From NCBI GenBank assembly GCA_963576475.1, contig OY754964.1, forward strand, positions 5,322,149 to 5,386,148: a DNA stretch of 64,000 nt, written 5' to 3'. A program made the translations under genes and the position numbers. Position 1 is the stretch's first letter, and every line of letters starts with the position of its first letter. Positions 48,436 to 60,401 of this stretch are shown here, piece by piece. Source of the stretch: Molanna angustata. Lineage: Eukaryota > Arthropoda > Insecta > Trichoptera > Molannidae. The notes beneath the pieces are model-generated. The model worked only from the letters and a program-made list of their open reading frames with translations, was not told the DNA's origin and did not search any database.

Positions 48436-50139
48436 ATATCTCAATAGAGACGAAGTTGGAGTATTATAGGAGAACCAAAAAATATCTCAATAGAGACGAA
48501 GTTGGATTATTATAGGAGAACCAGAAAATATCTCAATAGAGACGAGGTTGGAGTATTATAGGAGAACCAGAAAATATCTCAATAGAGACGAGGTTGGAGT
48601 ATTATAGGAGAACCAGAAAATATCTCAATAGAGACGAGGTTGGAGTATTATAGGAGAACCAGAAAATATCTCAATAGAGACGAGGTTGGAGTATTATAGG
48701 AGAACCAGAAAATATCTCAATAGAGACGAAGTTGGAGTATTATAGGAGAACCAGAAAATATCTCAATAGAGACGAGGTTGGAGTATTATAGGAGAACCAG
48801 AAAATATCTCAATAGAGACGAGGTTGGAGTATTATAGGAGAACCAGAAAATATCTCAATAGAGACGAAGTTGGAGTATTATAGGAGAACCAGAAAATATC
48901 TCAATAGAGACGAAGTTGGAGTATTATAGGAGAACCAGAAAATATCTCAATAGAGACGAGGTTGGAGTATTATAGGAGAACCAGAAAATATCTCAATAGA
49001 GACGAGGTTGGAGTATTATAGGAGAACCAGAAAATATCTCAATAGAGACGAAGTTGGAGTATTATAGGAGAACCAGAAAATATCTCAATAGAGACGAGGT
49101 TGGAGTATTATAGGAGAACCAGAAAATATCTCAATAGAGACGAGGTTGGAGTATTATAGGAGAACCAGAAAATATCTCAATAGAGACGAGGTTGGAGTAT
49201 TATAGGAGAACCAGAAAATATCTCAATAGAGACGAAGTTGGAGTATTATAGGAGAACCAGAAAATATCTCAATAGAGACGAAGTTGGAGTATTATAGGAG
49301 AACCAGAAAATATCTCAATAGAGACGAAGTTGGAGTATTATAGGAGAACCAGAAAATATCTCAATAGAGACGAAGTTGGAGTATTATAGGAGAACCAGAA
49401 AATATCTCAATAGAGACGAGGTTGGAGTATTATAGGAGAACCAGAAAATATCTCAATAGAGACGAGGTTGGAGTATTATAGGAGAACCAGAAAATATCTC
49501 AATAGAGACGAGGTTGGAGTATTATAGGAGAACCAGAAAATATCTCAATAGAGACGAGGTTGGAGTATTATAGGAGAACCAGAAAATATCTCAATAGAGA
49601 CGAGGTTGGAGTATTATAGGAGAACCAGAAAATATCTCAATAGAGACGAAGTTGGAGTATTATAGGAGAACCAGAAAATATCTCAATAGAGACGAAGTTG
49701 GAGTATTATAGGAGAACCAGAAAATATCTCAATAGAGACGAGGTTGGAGTATTATAGGAGAACCAGAAAATATCTCAATAGAGACGAGGTTGGAGTATTA
49801 TAGGAGAACCAGAAAATATCTCAATAGAGACGAGGTTGGAGTATTATAGGAGAACCAGAAAATATCTCAATAGAGACGAGGTTGGAGTATTATAGGAGAA
49901 CCAGAAAATATCTCAATAGAGACGAAGTTGGAGTATTATAGGAGAACCAGAAAATATCTCAATAGAGACGAAGTTGGAGTATTATAGGAGAACCAGAAAA
50001 TATCTCAATAGAGACGAAGTTGGAGTATTATAGGAGAACCAGAAAATATCTCAATAGAGACGAGGTTGGAGTATTATAGGAGAACCAGAAAATATCTCAA
50101 TAGAGACGAAGTTGGAGTATTATAGGAGAACCAGAAAAT
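48436..50139. repeat. 46-bp satellite array, 37 copies
   Basis: Unit ATATCTCAATAGAGACGARG then 'ttggagtattataggagaac' and 'cagaaa'. Units are otherwise almost identical but come in two states at one site: GACGAAG or GACGAGG. No spacers. One unit exists alone at 9918-9966 inside a dispersed element whose downstream part also follows this array. Confidence 0.97.
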
Positions 50140-50290
50140 CGAGGCACCTACAGGGCTTACGACTTGTAATCGACTGGTTTACATGATCAATTTAAGCAGT
50201 TGCGCAATGTTCACAAATTATACCTTTTTAAATTCCCTTATCGATACAATTTTTGAAAGTTCCATATTCTAATCATCGCCATCTATGGAA
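50140..50290 (+). repeat. Remainder of the dispersed element hosting the 46-bp array
   Basis: 'gaggcacctacagggcttac', 'tggtttacatgatca', 'gttgcgcaatgttcac' parallel 9967-10110 with scattered substitutions. Confidence 0.7.
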
Positions 50291-51065
50291 GTGACGAAGA
50301 AACTTTTATTACATTTATTTTTATTTTAAATTTGGCATCTAGGTATATCAACAATAAGTTAGAAAGTTAAATATTAGCCTAACACAGATATTATTTAGAA
50401 TATTTAGATAACAATGGTTTAATGAAAATGGAGTAAATATAGCTTGAATGAATTAATTCTTGAAATAATTTTACCAACCAGCAGTCATTATTCTTCAATA
50501 TGTATAATTTTTAACATTGTTAGTTTAATTAAAGATTGATTGTGAAGTATTACTAGGTATGTCAATGCAATTAATAAATTAAAAACTATACAAGTGTTAT
50601 ATTTTTAAATTACAAGTACTCCGGAGCTGAAATACAATAAAATCCTAAATAAAAACAATCAAATTATAGTCTACTATACTATTAAATTCATAAAATATAT
50701 CATTTTTTCAGTTTGGTTAATGACATAGTAAAAATTTTCAGCTCCAAAGTTAAACTTTTAAAAAATTATATTACAAAACAAACATGCACTATTTTTTTTA
50801 AATAGTAAAACCTACTCTTCATTAAAAATAAAAAAAAATGATGTATCTCTTAAATAATTTGTTTTATAGTGGAATGTACTAAATAAACTGGGAAATTTTG
50901 AATTACAATGAATTTTTATACATAAAACAGTAGTTATATACTTTACATTGACACTAACTTATTAGCTGAACCAGTATTACCCAATTAATGGTACAAATAC
51001 CCCTGGACCCGTAGACATGAAAAATCGTACAAATTAGTACAACTCATTAAAAATTCATCCATTTT

Positions 51066-51432
51066 CATAAGTTTGTGGATACTATCATTGATAAAGGATC
51101 TAACAACATAAGTTTGTGGATACTATCATTGATAAAAGATCTAACAACATAAGTTTGTGGATACAATCATCAATAAAGGATCTAACAACATAAGTTTGTG
51201 GATACTATCATTGATAAAGGATCTAACAACATAAGTTTGTGGATACTATCATTGATAAAGGATCTAACAACATAAGTTTGTGGATACAATCTTCGATAAA
51301 GGATTTAACAACATAAGTTTGTGGATACTATCATTGATAAAGGATCTAACAACATAAGTTTGTGGATACAATCATTGATAAAGGATCTAACAACATAAGT
51401 TTGTGGATACTATCATTGATAAAAGATCTAAC
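51066..51432. repeat. Second 41-bp tandem repeat, nine copies
   Basis: Unit 'cataagtttgtggatactat' then 'cattgataaaggatctaacaa'. Unrelated in sequence to the 41-bp array at 41639 and more varied (ACTATCATTG/ACAATCATCA). Confidence 0.92.
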
Positions 51433-51639
51433 ATCATAAAAAAATTGTATTATCAGAAGATTTATTTACTTAACATAGTAGATTCATAAAAACCAATTAT
51501 AAACTTAAATATTTAAAAAAAATTATAAATAAACACTTTTTTAATGATTTTACTATTTATTTCATATTGAAGACTATAACCGGTATTGTGCAATGCACAT
51601 TTTCGAGTAGTGGTATTCGTAAACTCAATACAGTCTGTT

Positions 51640-52960
51640 GAGTTTTGTCTACGATGGACGCCAGAGTAACAGAAAACTAAAAACCTGGTTGTCTCTGGCT
51701 AGGCCTTGTGACACTAGCACCCTATTCAGAACGAAAAAATAACTTTGGCATGGATTTTAAAAAACCCTCAGTTATGTATAAAAACTAAGAATCACTATAC
51801 ACACTATCCTGAAAAAACTAAGAACAAACCATAGTAGAGATTACTCGAGAAGAAAAAGAAATAGGTTATCTGAAAAGTAGGGTTGATTTCCGTAGTAAAT
51901 TCATCGCGGGTTGTAGTAAAATCCGCTCGGGTCTGGGGGTGGGGAAGAACAAGACAGAAAAAGAGCAAATGAAAGACTTTATTGCACTAGATGCAAACAA
52001 TGAATACGAACTTCATGCGTTGAACTTCAAAATGATAGGTTGTCCTTGGGGGAATTTTGTATTCCTCCAGCACTGGTATGGAAATAGATCATACATGGAT
52101 GGTCATCTGAGATGCTGAAGCTCTATCTAAACTCAATACAGGGTATGCTCCCAGACCCGAGTAACTTGAAACGATGAAATGTAGACAGAAATGACAGTTG
52201 CCACCTCTGTGGGGCATCTGCATGCACAACTAGGCATATATTGGCCGGCTGCAGGGTAGCACTACAGGAGGGAAGGTTCTCATACAGACACGATAAGGTG
52301 CTTGAAATTGTGAGAGAGGCTTCCAGCCTTGTGGTGGCAAGAGCAATCAAAGGATTAACCACATGGAAATAATCGGTTGTAACATTTGTAAAATCGGGAC
52401 AAAAAGTTAGACCTACAACAAAGAAATTAATATCAATAATTGGGAAGTCAGATGACTGGAATATCCTAATGGATATAAGAACAGAGAGATATAACCTTCC
52501 AAAGGACGTCTGCATCTCGTCTCTTAGGCCAGACTTGACAATTTACTCTCTTTCATTGAAAAGAGTTATTTATGTGGAGCTGACTGTTCCATGGGACACA
52601 AATATTCCAAAAGACCACCAATACAAACTAAACAAGTACAAGGAACTGGTAGATAAAACAGTTCAAAATGGCTTTAGCACGAATATATATGCTGTAGAGG
52701 TGGGGGCAATCTTTATATTCCTACTTTAAAGACGTGGGTCTCCCTAGAGGTAAAATAAAAGAACTTTTGGATAGGGTGGTAAAAGCAGCATTATCCGCAT
52801 CCTATTGGATTTGGTTGCGCAGGGCAGTGGAGTATCGGTCGGATATTGGTGAGTGGTGAGCATGACTTGAGTCGTAAAGGGGCCCCTTAATCCCGCATAC
52901 GTGGTCGCAAGCCCATGTGGCTCGCCTGTTCTAGCTGGTACTCTGGTCGCCTGCGCTCGT
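51640..52960 (+). pseudogene. Relic of a LINE with restriction-like endonuclease (R2/NeSL/Hero type)
   Basis: Decayed plus-strand frames read SCHLCGASACTTRHILAGC then FSYRHDKVLEIV (a Cys-Cys-His-Cys finger and RHD block), SLRPDLTIYSL and VIYVELTVPWD (PD...E-x-T as in the nuclease), and LPRGKIKELLDRVVKAALSA then SYWIWLRRAVEYR. This order is the C-terminal end of REL-endonuclease LINEs. Several stops and a frameshift near 52715 show it is inactive. The reverse-transcriptase part is largely lost. Confidence 0.65.
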
Positions 52961-53535
52961 GAGCCTGGATTTATGAATCCAGTGAAACCACAATTGCCTT
53001 TCTCTTTTGTATCTTATAAAATACTATAGTGCAATCATAAGTTTTAAAATTGAAATGGAATGAATTTGATAAACAAATCATGCCGTGTCCCTCAAGGGGA
53101 AGGCATGATCTAAATGCCATATTATTTATCTTTACAAGCAGCCATTGCTTCATCTACATTCATGCATCAACTTGTATATATTCGTCTGTCATTCAAGCTT
53201 CTTATATGTCTTATTTTTCATATCATAAACATGTTTGTGCCATTCTATTCTAGGACGATCCTTACTTTTTATAGGGCACTCTTTATTCATACTTCTCATC
53301 TAGCCGAACCATCTTACTATTTGTTTACTATCATTCTGTAAATAATCTTTTATGTCTTCATGTCATACGTTGTCTTATAAACAATCTCATTTGAATCGCA
53401 TTCGTTCTGCTTTCGTATGTATTTTGCAATGTCTAAGTCTCACTTGCCAACATCAAGTTTGGTACTACAATTGCATTGTAAATGGTAACTTCATTTGATA
53501 TGTTACAATCATAAGTTTGATATTCAGTCAAGAAT

Positions 53536-53640
53536 GAATATGTCCAAGTAACAAATACAAATATATCCTCATACATTCCCAAAAAAACCAAACATAAATG
53601 CTTGTACTATAGATGAACGAAATCGGTCCTGGCAGTATCA
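53536..53640 (-). mobile_element. SINE-A, truncated and diverged copy
   Basis: Minus-strand match to the 3' body of 20967-21158 ('agtacaagcatttatg', 'gtatgaggatatatttgt'). Confidence 0.5.
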
Positions 53641-54326
53641 TAACTCACGACCACTGGATTTATTTGTAATTAAATTTATATATTAATTATTATTTCAGCC
53701 TATTTGGAAAATTTCATCAAATTGTTATTTATTATTTACGACATTTGATTTGTTTTTTTAAATTAAATATTCTAAGTACTCATATAGTATGGTGTATGAC
53801 TTGAATCTATTCGATATGAAATAAAACTAATATAATAAAATATCAGAAATTCATAATACCAGCAAAACCTATATAAATAGAATAACATATAAACTATTAA
53901 AATCAAATATATCTAATTAATAATAAAAAATATATGATTAAAACACAATATAATAAAAAACTAATGTATTATATTCAAAATGCAACTATAATTACATATA
54001 TGTAAAACTTTCTATGACAACTAATCAGTCTACGAAACACAACACTCGTAAAAAAAATTATTCACAATATAAAATACTACAACTATTTTTATTTTTAGCC
54101 GGGAAAAAAAACAATATGTACAAATTAGGTATCATAAATACTCAATAAATATTATTGTCAATACACAAAATCTGTCTACAATAATATATCAACGCTGGAA
54201 AGATGAAGTGAATGCTGTAATATTATATTATAAGCTAAAATGAATAAATCCTCAAATTTACATTTTTTGATAAGGCAAAAAAGAGTGAGTCAGAGGAAGT
54301 TCTATATCTGACAAAAGGTAGATTAA

Positions 54327-55155
54327 GGGGCTGTTTCACCAGGACCCGAATATCTCTCGATTATGTCTATTTGGCGGTTATGTCTCAAGTAAAGTAAAAA
54401 TTGCGTCACCACTCCCAAATAGCGCTACTCGTCAGATAAAGTGACAAGTAACTTATAGGGGACTTTACCTACCCAGTAAGGTTATTCAGAACATTATTTG
54501 TCACTTTGACAGTTGTATTTCATTGCCGGTAACACGTGTTTCATTGTTATTTTCTTTTGAATATGATTTTATTCGAGGCATTAGACGATGTTTTTGATGC
54601 GTAAATGTTTCCTACACAAATAAATAAAATATTTTGAACATGAAAAGACTACTTCGTCTAATTCGATGAAGTTGATTTTAAAAGAAAATTTCGCTTGTCA
54701 AAGCTTACAGTATCAATGATATATGACTTGATAAAATATCGAATTACGACAAATACAAAGAAGTAAATACATACTTTGATATATAAAAACATTACTTTAT
54801 TATATGCAATTGTTATTTAAATAATGTCATTCAAATGTAAAATTAAGTATTAATTTAAATACATAGAATATTGTTTATTGTTAATTAAATTCAAAAGATT
54901 CGATCTTAACGTAAAACTTAAATGTCAAAATGAAACGCATTTGGCATTTGTCCATAGAAGGATTTGAAAACTAGTACATTTCTATGTATTTGTCTATAAA
55001 AATGCGACGTTGCCATCGTTATTCGTCAATTTACTATTCGGAACTTATTCAACGATGGTGAAACGCAAAATTTATTCAAAACATTTTATCCGGCGAATAA
55101 CACTACTTGCCGAATAGTTATTCGGGACTTATTCGGATTTTGGTGAAACAGCCCC
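54327..55155 (+). mobile_element. PIF/Harbinger-type element, copy 2 (829 bp), inverted relative to copy 1
   Basis: Same TIR GGGGCTGTTTCACC and body as 27293-28122, reverse orientation. Exact TAA target duplications lie at 54324-54326 and 55156-55158. The residual transposase start reads MILFEALDDVFDA with an in-frame stop, then FKRKFRLSKLTVSMIYDLIKY. It lacks the catalytic region. Confidence 0.85.
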
Positions 55156-56024
55156 TAAGGAAATGAAATTAAGTCATCTTATTATTTTGAATACATATAT
55201 ATATACATATATATATTTATGTTGTTGGTGCACATTCAACAAAATGATAAAAAGGGAATGTAATAATCAATCCAAATGTAACAATAAATTATGGTCACAA
55301 ATAATTTGAAGACATTTGATAATAGCTATCAGGAAATACGTATTGTGTTATACAAATAAATAAAATTCACAACTGTAATTAAATTATTATAGGTATATTA
55401 TTTATCTATATACTTTTCAGAAATCTAGTAAAAACGAGTGGGTTGTAGCCAACACTAAACTCTCCACACCATAGTTAAGTGTTCATTTTTTCTTCTTGAA
55501 ACATTGACAATCTATAGATGCATTTTTGTGAAGTACATTTCTATAAGATTCTTAAACAAATATATGATTCCCAGAGGACACAAGTTTTCACAATACATCA
55601 TACACACAAAAACATTATGCATTTTCTACATGATACCGGTTGAGAAATTTTAAGTAAAATTGCATTACTAGCAAGATGAGCATGTATGAGACAGTGTATC
55701 AATGTTGATAAGGCAATGTATGTGTCAAGATAGAAGAATGCAGTGTTCAGTTCTCGCTGCCTACCCCTTGAGGAAGATAGAAGATAGTGGAAAGTAAAAA
55801 TACACTTTTCTATAGAGACACATACAATATCAATATGAAGTTAATCACTCAATTTTCCCATACAGAATTTACTTCTGTTATATATATTTTTCATACAAAT
55901 ATGAAATTTATTTCACATTGATATGGCAGACCATAGATTTTGTATCAAAATTTCAAACAGTATAAAAATACCTCGATTTTCCAGACCATGAGAGCATTTT
56001 GAAAATTTGGACAGATGAAATCAT

Positions 56025-56300
56025 AGAGAAGAAATTAACGGACATCAATGGAAAACTAATCAGCTCTAAGTTTATGGACTTAACACATATATTATGATAT
56101 CAATATGAAGTCAATCGGACTTATAGTTTGGGCTGCAGAGAGGACACAAAAAAAAAACAACGTAAATGATGAATTCATAGAGAAGAAAATAAAAGTTGTC
56201 TATGGAAAAATAATCAGCTCTAGGTCTATAAACTTTACACATATGATGTTAATATGAAGTCGATTGGACTTATAGTTTGGGCTGTAGAGGACACAAAAAG
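56025..56300. repeat. Diverged tandem duplication (~150 bp period)
   Basis: Two copies of 'catagagaagaaa ... aatcagctcta ... acttatagtttgggctg ... aggacacaaaaa' (about 56025-56150 and 56176-56300) with ~15% differences. Confidence 0.65.
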
Positions 56301-57063
56301 GATAATCCGTACGCCGTATGCCATACATACAAACACATCACAACAAAACTCAGTGTGCACTCTTTACCTGATACGTGTTGAGAAATTGATGTAAAAAACA
56401 CGCTTAAAAATTGTGAAATCGTGACTACCCACTATTCCATAGTGTAGAGAGTAAAAATGATGTGGAGAAGGGGTATATCAACAGTGTTAATTATTGGAAA
56501 ATTTCAGGAATGTTTTCATGAAATAATTTGTAACTTAAATTTTCAGTGTTAATTGAAGGAAAATGTAACCTTGAAATGTAAATTTGAGGTTCTAAAATAT
56601 AAATTTACAATCAGCTAATTTTTATCAAGAATCATTGCAGCAGTCTTTCTTTGCAAATTTAACTATTTCGTAAATGTGGTACAAACATGGAAACATTTGA
56701 TCATTTATTTATATTTCCAGCGTCAATATAATTATTACATCACAACGATTGAATGTGTGGGTCAGTTTTTTTCAAGTTGTTTTAGTTATCATTCATAAAA
56801 TTTTTAAAATAATATTATTCTCATTGTATATCTTAAAGAACAAAAATACCAAATCAAAATAACAGACAAAGCAATGTTTGCAAGTCAATTGAAAAAACTT
56901 ACAACCGGTTTCGTAATAAACAATATAAAGATACCTTAAGTGAATAAACCCTTTAAAAAATTGCCTTCAATTTATTTGGTTGCAACACTTTGTACTAAAA
57001 TGAACTACTAGAGCAAGTAGCAACAAAAAATTGTAAACCCTCGTCAAGAACTCCAATATATAA

Positions 57064-57205
57064 TAGTTGTTTTAAAATGCTGTTTTTCTTAAGAATATAT
57101 AGTTGTGTTATATAATGTTATTTTTCTTAAGAATATATAGTTGTGTTATAAAATGCTATTTTTCTTAAGAATATAGTTGCGTTATAAAATGCTGTTTTTC
57201 AATGA
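57064..57205. repeat. ~44-bp tandem repeat, about three copies
   Basis: Unit 'atgctgtttttcttaagaat' followed by 'atatagttgtgttataaa'. The last unit lost a few bases. Confidence 0.8.
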
Positions 57206-58023
57206 AACATTCAACTACTTGACTTTGGTTTCTCTTTTCTTTTTATGAAACAGGTTATCAGTCAAATATTTTCAATTATTTTTAACTAGACATAATACTG
57301 CGATGACGTCATCTTCAAATACTAGATAACTTAAAATGCAACGCTGTCTCTAGTGTTTACAATTATTATTATTGATACATATTAAAAACACAAATAAATT
57401 TTAAAAATCATTAGTTTTTTTTTAATTTTTATGTATTTAAATATTACATATTTTTTAATGTATATATAGTATATATAGTTCGGTGAATGTAACAAAAAAA
57501 AAACTAAATCTATATCCTTCATGCTGCAAGACTTCATATAAAACTATGTACAAAGTTGACAAATACAATGATGTCAATGAGACAGTTGTAGTCAATTCAA
57601 AGGTATTCATAATTTATATATCAATCATAATAATAAATCATTTTAAATGAAACAAATAAAAAAATCTGTATACTTTAAAATCGGGTAAAAAATATTACAA
57701 CAGATCGGTATAGATATGTAATAAAACCTAAGGATAGTTATAAATAATGTATTCAAAAAAATTTTACACGCGAGATTATTTTATGTGCAAAATGTACAAT
57801 TGTTTTTTTTTACACATGGAAAAAAATTAAACCCAGAACCATCGAAACACAAGGACAGTAGGTATGCTACCACACTTCCAATAATGTGCAAGAGTAAAAA
57901 AACATGTGTGTCTAATATAAAATAGTTAAACGCCAACTTAGAAAAGAACTCGCTCACACCGTGATTCGATAAGTCTAAAATTATATAAATAAAAAAACTC
58001 AGATGAAATAAGTATAAACTTAC

Positions 58024-58178
58024 CGCTGGATGGCGATAGACCATGGGGCTTGGAACCAGTGTGAGTCTGCCTTCTGGCGAGGACAGTTATAGGCTTGGAT
58101 GCCTCGTTCGCTGAAGACGACCGGAGTCTACTTTTGGGGCCAAGTTCGTCCTTGGCATTAGCGCTGTTTGACATAGCA
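58024..58178 (-). CDS. chico: IRS/Chico exon: end of PTB domain and linker
   Basis: Acceptor ACTTTTGTAG at 58179, donor CCAGCG|GTAAGTTT at 58023, 155 bp. The first base completes a split CA|T codon, giving ATIL-HAMSNSAN, the exact counterpart of the last PTB helix in IRS proteins (human ETILEAMRAMSDEF). It continues KDELGPKSRLRSSSANEASK and RRQTHTGSKPHGLSPSS, parallel to the human RPRSKSQSSSN...LRRHH linker. It leaves in phase 1. Confidence 0.93.
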
Positions 58179-58449
58179 CTACAAAAGTTATAAAAAGAAC
58201 TTCATCAACACTTGCGTTAATTGGTAAGTCAAAAATGAATACAAAGTTGCCTACTATAATAAATAATATCACTTAACATCCTTTGTTCTTATTCTTCTCC
58301 TTCACAGAAATTTTTCAAATGAAATAAAAAACTTTAATTAATGCTGGAGATGTGAAATAATTGTGGAGATTACTTGATTCTATTCTTAAAAAATAACAAA
58401 CAATATACAACTCATGTAGGACCATAACATATTTTTATTCTGCCGGAAG

Positions 58450-58672
58450 TTGGCGACCGCCGTGGCACAGTTGGTAAGCCGTTCGGTTTCTGTGCGGACG
58501 TCCTGGGTTTGATTCCCAGCAAAGGAGAAATATATTTAAATTTATTTCTCACGCAAATATTGCTTCTCTGGGTTGGAAACACTGGTTAGTTGGAAGAAAT
58601 TGCCACACGGCAATAAACGCGCCACTTGCGCAGGGTTCAAGGAAGTGTTCATTATTATTATTATTATTAGTT
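58450..58672 (+). mobile_element. SINE-B, full-length tRNA-derived copy
   Basis: Head with an A box (TGGCACAGTTGGTAAGCC) and a B box (GGGTTTGATTCCCAGC), body to 'ggttggaaacactggttagt', hairpin GCCACACGGC, 'gcgccacttgcgcagggttc', and an (ATT)n tail. The tail segment is shared with copies at 5587-5678 and 41511-41605 and resembles the 3'UTR of the LINE at 5765-6318. Confidence 0.8.
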
Positions 58673-58974
58673 GGACCCAGGACACCATAACAGAAGCTAA
58701 CAACTTACCACCATGCCTCAGCAGCAGGCTACTCTTGCATAGTAATGGTGAGAAAAACATAACAATTTAAAAACCTATAATTTGTTATTTGTGTCAATGT
58801 AACACTAAATGCAATTTGGTGTTATCTAGTCACCTGTTAATTACCTCCTTCATGATGATTTATCAAACGTTGGATAACAGAGGATCGCATACAATGTCAC
58901 TAGATAAGATTCATGGACAGTATCTTATGAAGGCAATTTCGAACCGATGAAAAATGGTGCTATGCCGTTAGACT

Positions 58975-59020
58975 TATATGCTGATATCCTGAGCTTGATT
59001 CCCATCACAGAAGAAATTGA
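58975..59020 (+). mobile_element. Degenerate SINE head
   Basis: 'gctgatatcctgagcttgat' then 'tcccatcacag' looks like a decayed B-box region; the rest is not recognisable. Confidence 0.3.
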
Positions 59021-59060
59021 GTAAAAATTTAAAATACATTAATAATCAAATTTTCCAGGT

Positions 59061-59107
59061 GAGCAGGTCTGGTCTACTGGCGAAATCAAAACCCTCACGA
59101 TTACTCA
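59061..59107. mobile_element. MITE-C left-end fragment
   Basis: 'caggtctggtctactggcga', 'aatcaaaaccctcacgatta', then interrupted by another insertion (ATTT-rich). Confidence 0.6.
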
Positions 59108-59575
59108 TTTATTTATTTTTATTTATCTATTTGGCAAAGAGAATGCCATGCCTTTACAGGGAAACCTAAACTGGCATGGCATGAAAAAGAACAACAAACA
59201 TAATCACAAAATAATACATAATACAATTTAAAAATAAAACATTATAAAATTGAGAAATTTGTTTTCACTGATATTGAAGACGTCAACTTCGCTCGACAAA
59301 ATGTTGAACATTGAGACGGCTTTGTGTATTGGAGACATGACTAGTAAATTTGTCCGACTATATGGCTGCAGAAACAAGGCTGATTTCTTTCTCTGATGTA
59401 ATTAATAGGAGCATATATACCTATTTCACAAAATAAACTAGGATTATATACTAACCCATTTACTATTTGTGACCTGCGGGCTGCTCTTGAGCAACCTAAA
59501 GGTCACCCTCACGCACCTATACGCGGCACACTTTTTAAGTGCACCTTTTGCTGGCGTATTCAGTGGACTCGAATA
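59108..59575 (-). other. Unassigned insertion between MITE-C fragments
   Basis: Contains an inverted pair around ATGCCATGCC / GGCATGGCAT (59145-59185) and a GC-richer end (59470-59570) before the (AATAAT)n run. It is probably another retroelement relic that I cannot classify. Confidence 0.35.
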
Positions 59576-60020
59576 ATAATAATAATAATAAATAATAATA
59601 ATAAATTTGGATAATTTATATAGCGCCGTTTTTGTGAATATCTCACCTCAAGGGCGCTGAAAAAATGATTATGTTGTATCATTTCGGCTCTGGTAAGATT
59701 TGCGAAAAAGGTGCATTTTGAGTTTTTTCCTGAACGAAGATATATTTTCGGTTTGTCTGAGGGTGTGTGGGAGCTTATTCCATGCATTTGGTCCTGCCAC
59801 AGCAAATGCACGATCACCGAAATTAGTTGTGTGCACCCTGTTTATTTCAACTAATTTCCCAACCATGGATGAAGAGGCAGAACGAAGTGATGATTGTCTG
59901 TCATTTATTGAAAGCGGAATGCACAGTTCGGAGAGGTAAGTAGGAGCCATACCACCAAGTGCTTTAAATATTATGAGACAGAGCTTATATTCAATTCTTT
60001 CAAATCTCCTATTCAATTCG
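59576..60020 (-). pseudogene. LINE (L2/CR1-like) 3' end with ORF2 C terminus
   Basis: A clean minus frame of 115 codons (60016-59669) reads RRFERIEYKLCLIIFKALGG, MAPTYLSELCIPL, RSSLRSAS-type block, then FGDRAFAVAGPNAWNKLPHT and FRKKLKMHLF. This is the standard C terminus of L2/CR1-clade ORF2 proteins. The 3'UTR follows ('ttcagcgcccttgaggtgag', 'aaacggcgctatataaatta') and ends in (TTATTA)n microsatellite at 59576-59605. The copy is 5'-truncated and fairly young, since its frame is intact. Confidence 0.75.
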
Positions 60021-60107
60021 AATAGGAGACTTCATCTCCTAAAGCGAGTCTGGGTGGTGGTGGGCCAACTCTCAGTTAACCCATTTACTAGTTGGAAAAA
60101 GTATTTC

Positions 60108-60241
60108 AATATCATGGATATAATTACTATATGGAGTTCTATAATATCTTAAGATGTTATAGAACTCCATATGATAATTATGTCCATGATATGGGTAAAC
60201 ACGAGGATTTTGATTTCGCCGATTGACCAGACTCGCCCCCC
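60108..60241. mobile_element. MITE-C, left-truncated copy
   Basis: Starts at 'atatcatggatataattac', has the inner hairpin 'ggagttctataatatcttaa' / its complement, and the right end 'gaccagactcgcccccc'. Confidence 0.7.
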
Positions 60242-60401
60242 AGAACATGTGCACAGATAAAATTGTTTTAAAGAAATGCATATTTTTTATACATTTCATA
60301 ACAGCACAAATTGAATGCACTTTACAGATTGATATGATATTGATTAATTGGATGCCATAATGTCATACTCCATATACACAAAAATACTATGACAAAACTT
60401 A

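Larger units (their letters stand above)
46075..58023 (-). other. IRS intron (11.9 kb) rich in mobile and tandem DNA
   Basis: Contains the entries from 46814 to 57205. Stretches with nothing recognised: 46140-46810, 47500-48430, 50300-51060, 52970-53530, 53650-54320, 55160-56020, 56300-57060 and 57210-58020. All are AT-rich. 'ctgcctaccccttgaggaag' near 55760 resembles a short repeat common in Lepidoptera. Confidence 0.5.

Noticed and set aside
48436..50139. Regular direct repeats resembling a CRISPR array
   Set aside because: Units abut head to tail with no unique spacers, and the setting is a eukaryotic intron. The same holds for the arrays at 41639-42978 and 51066-51432.
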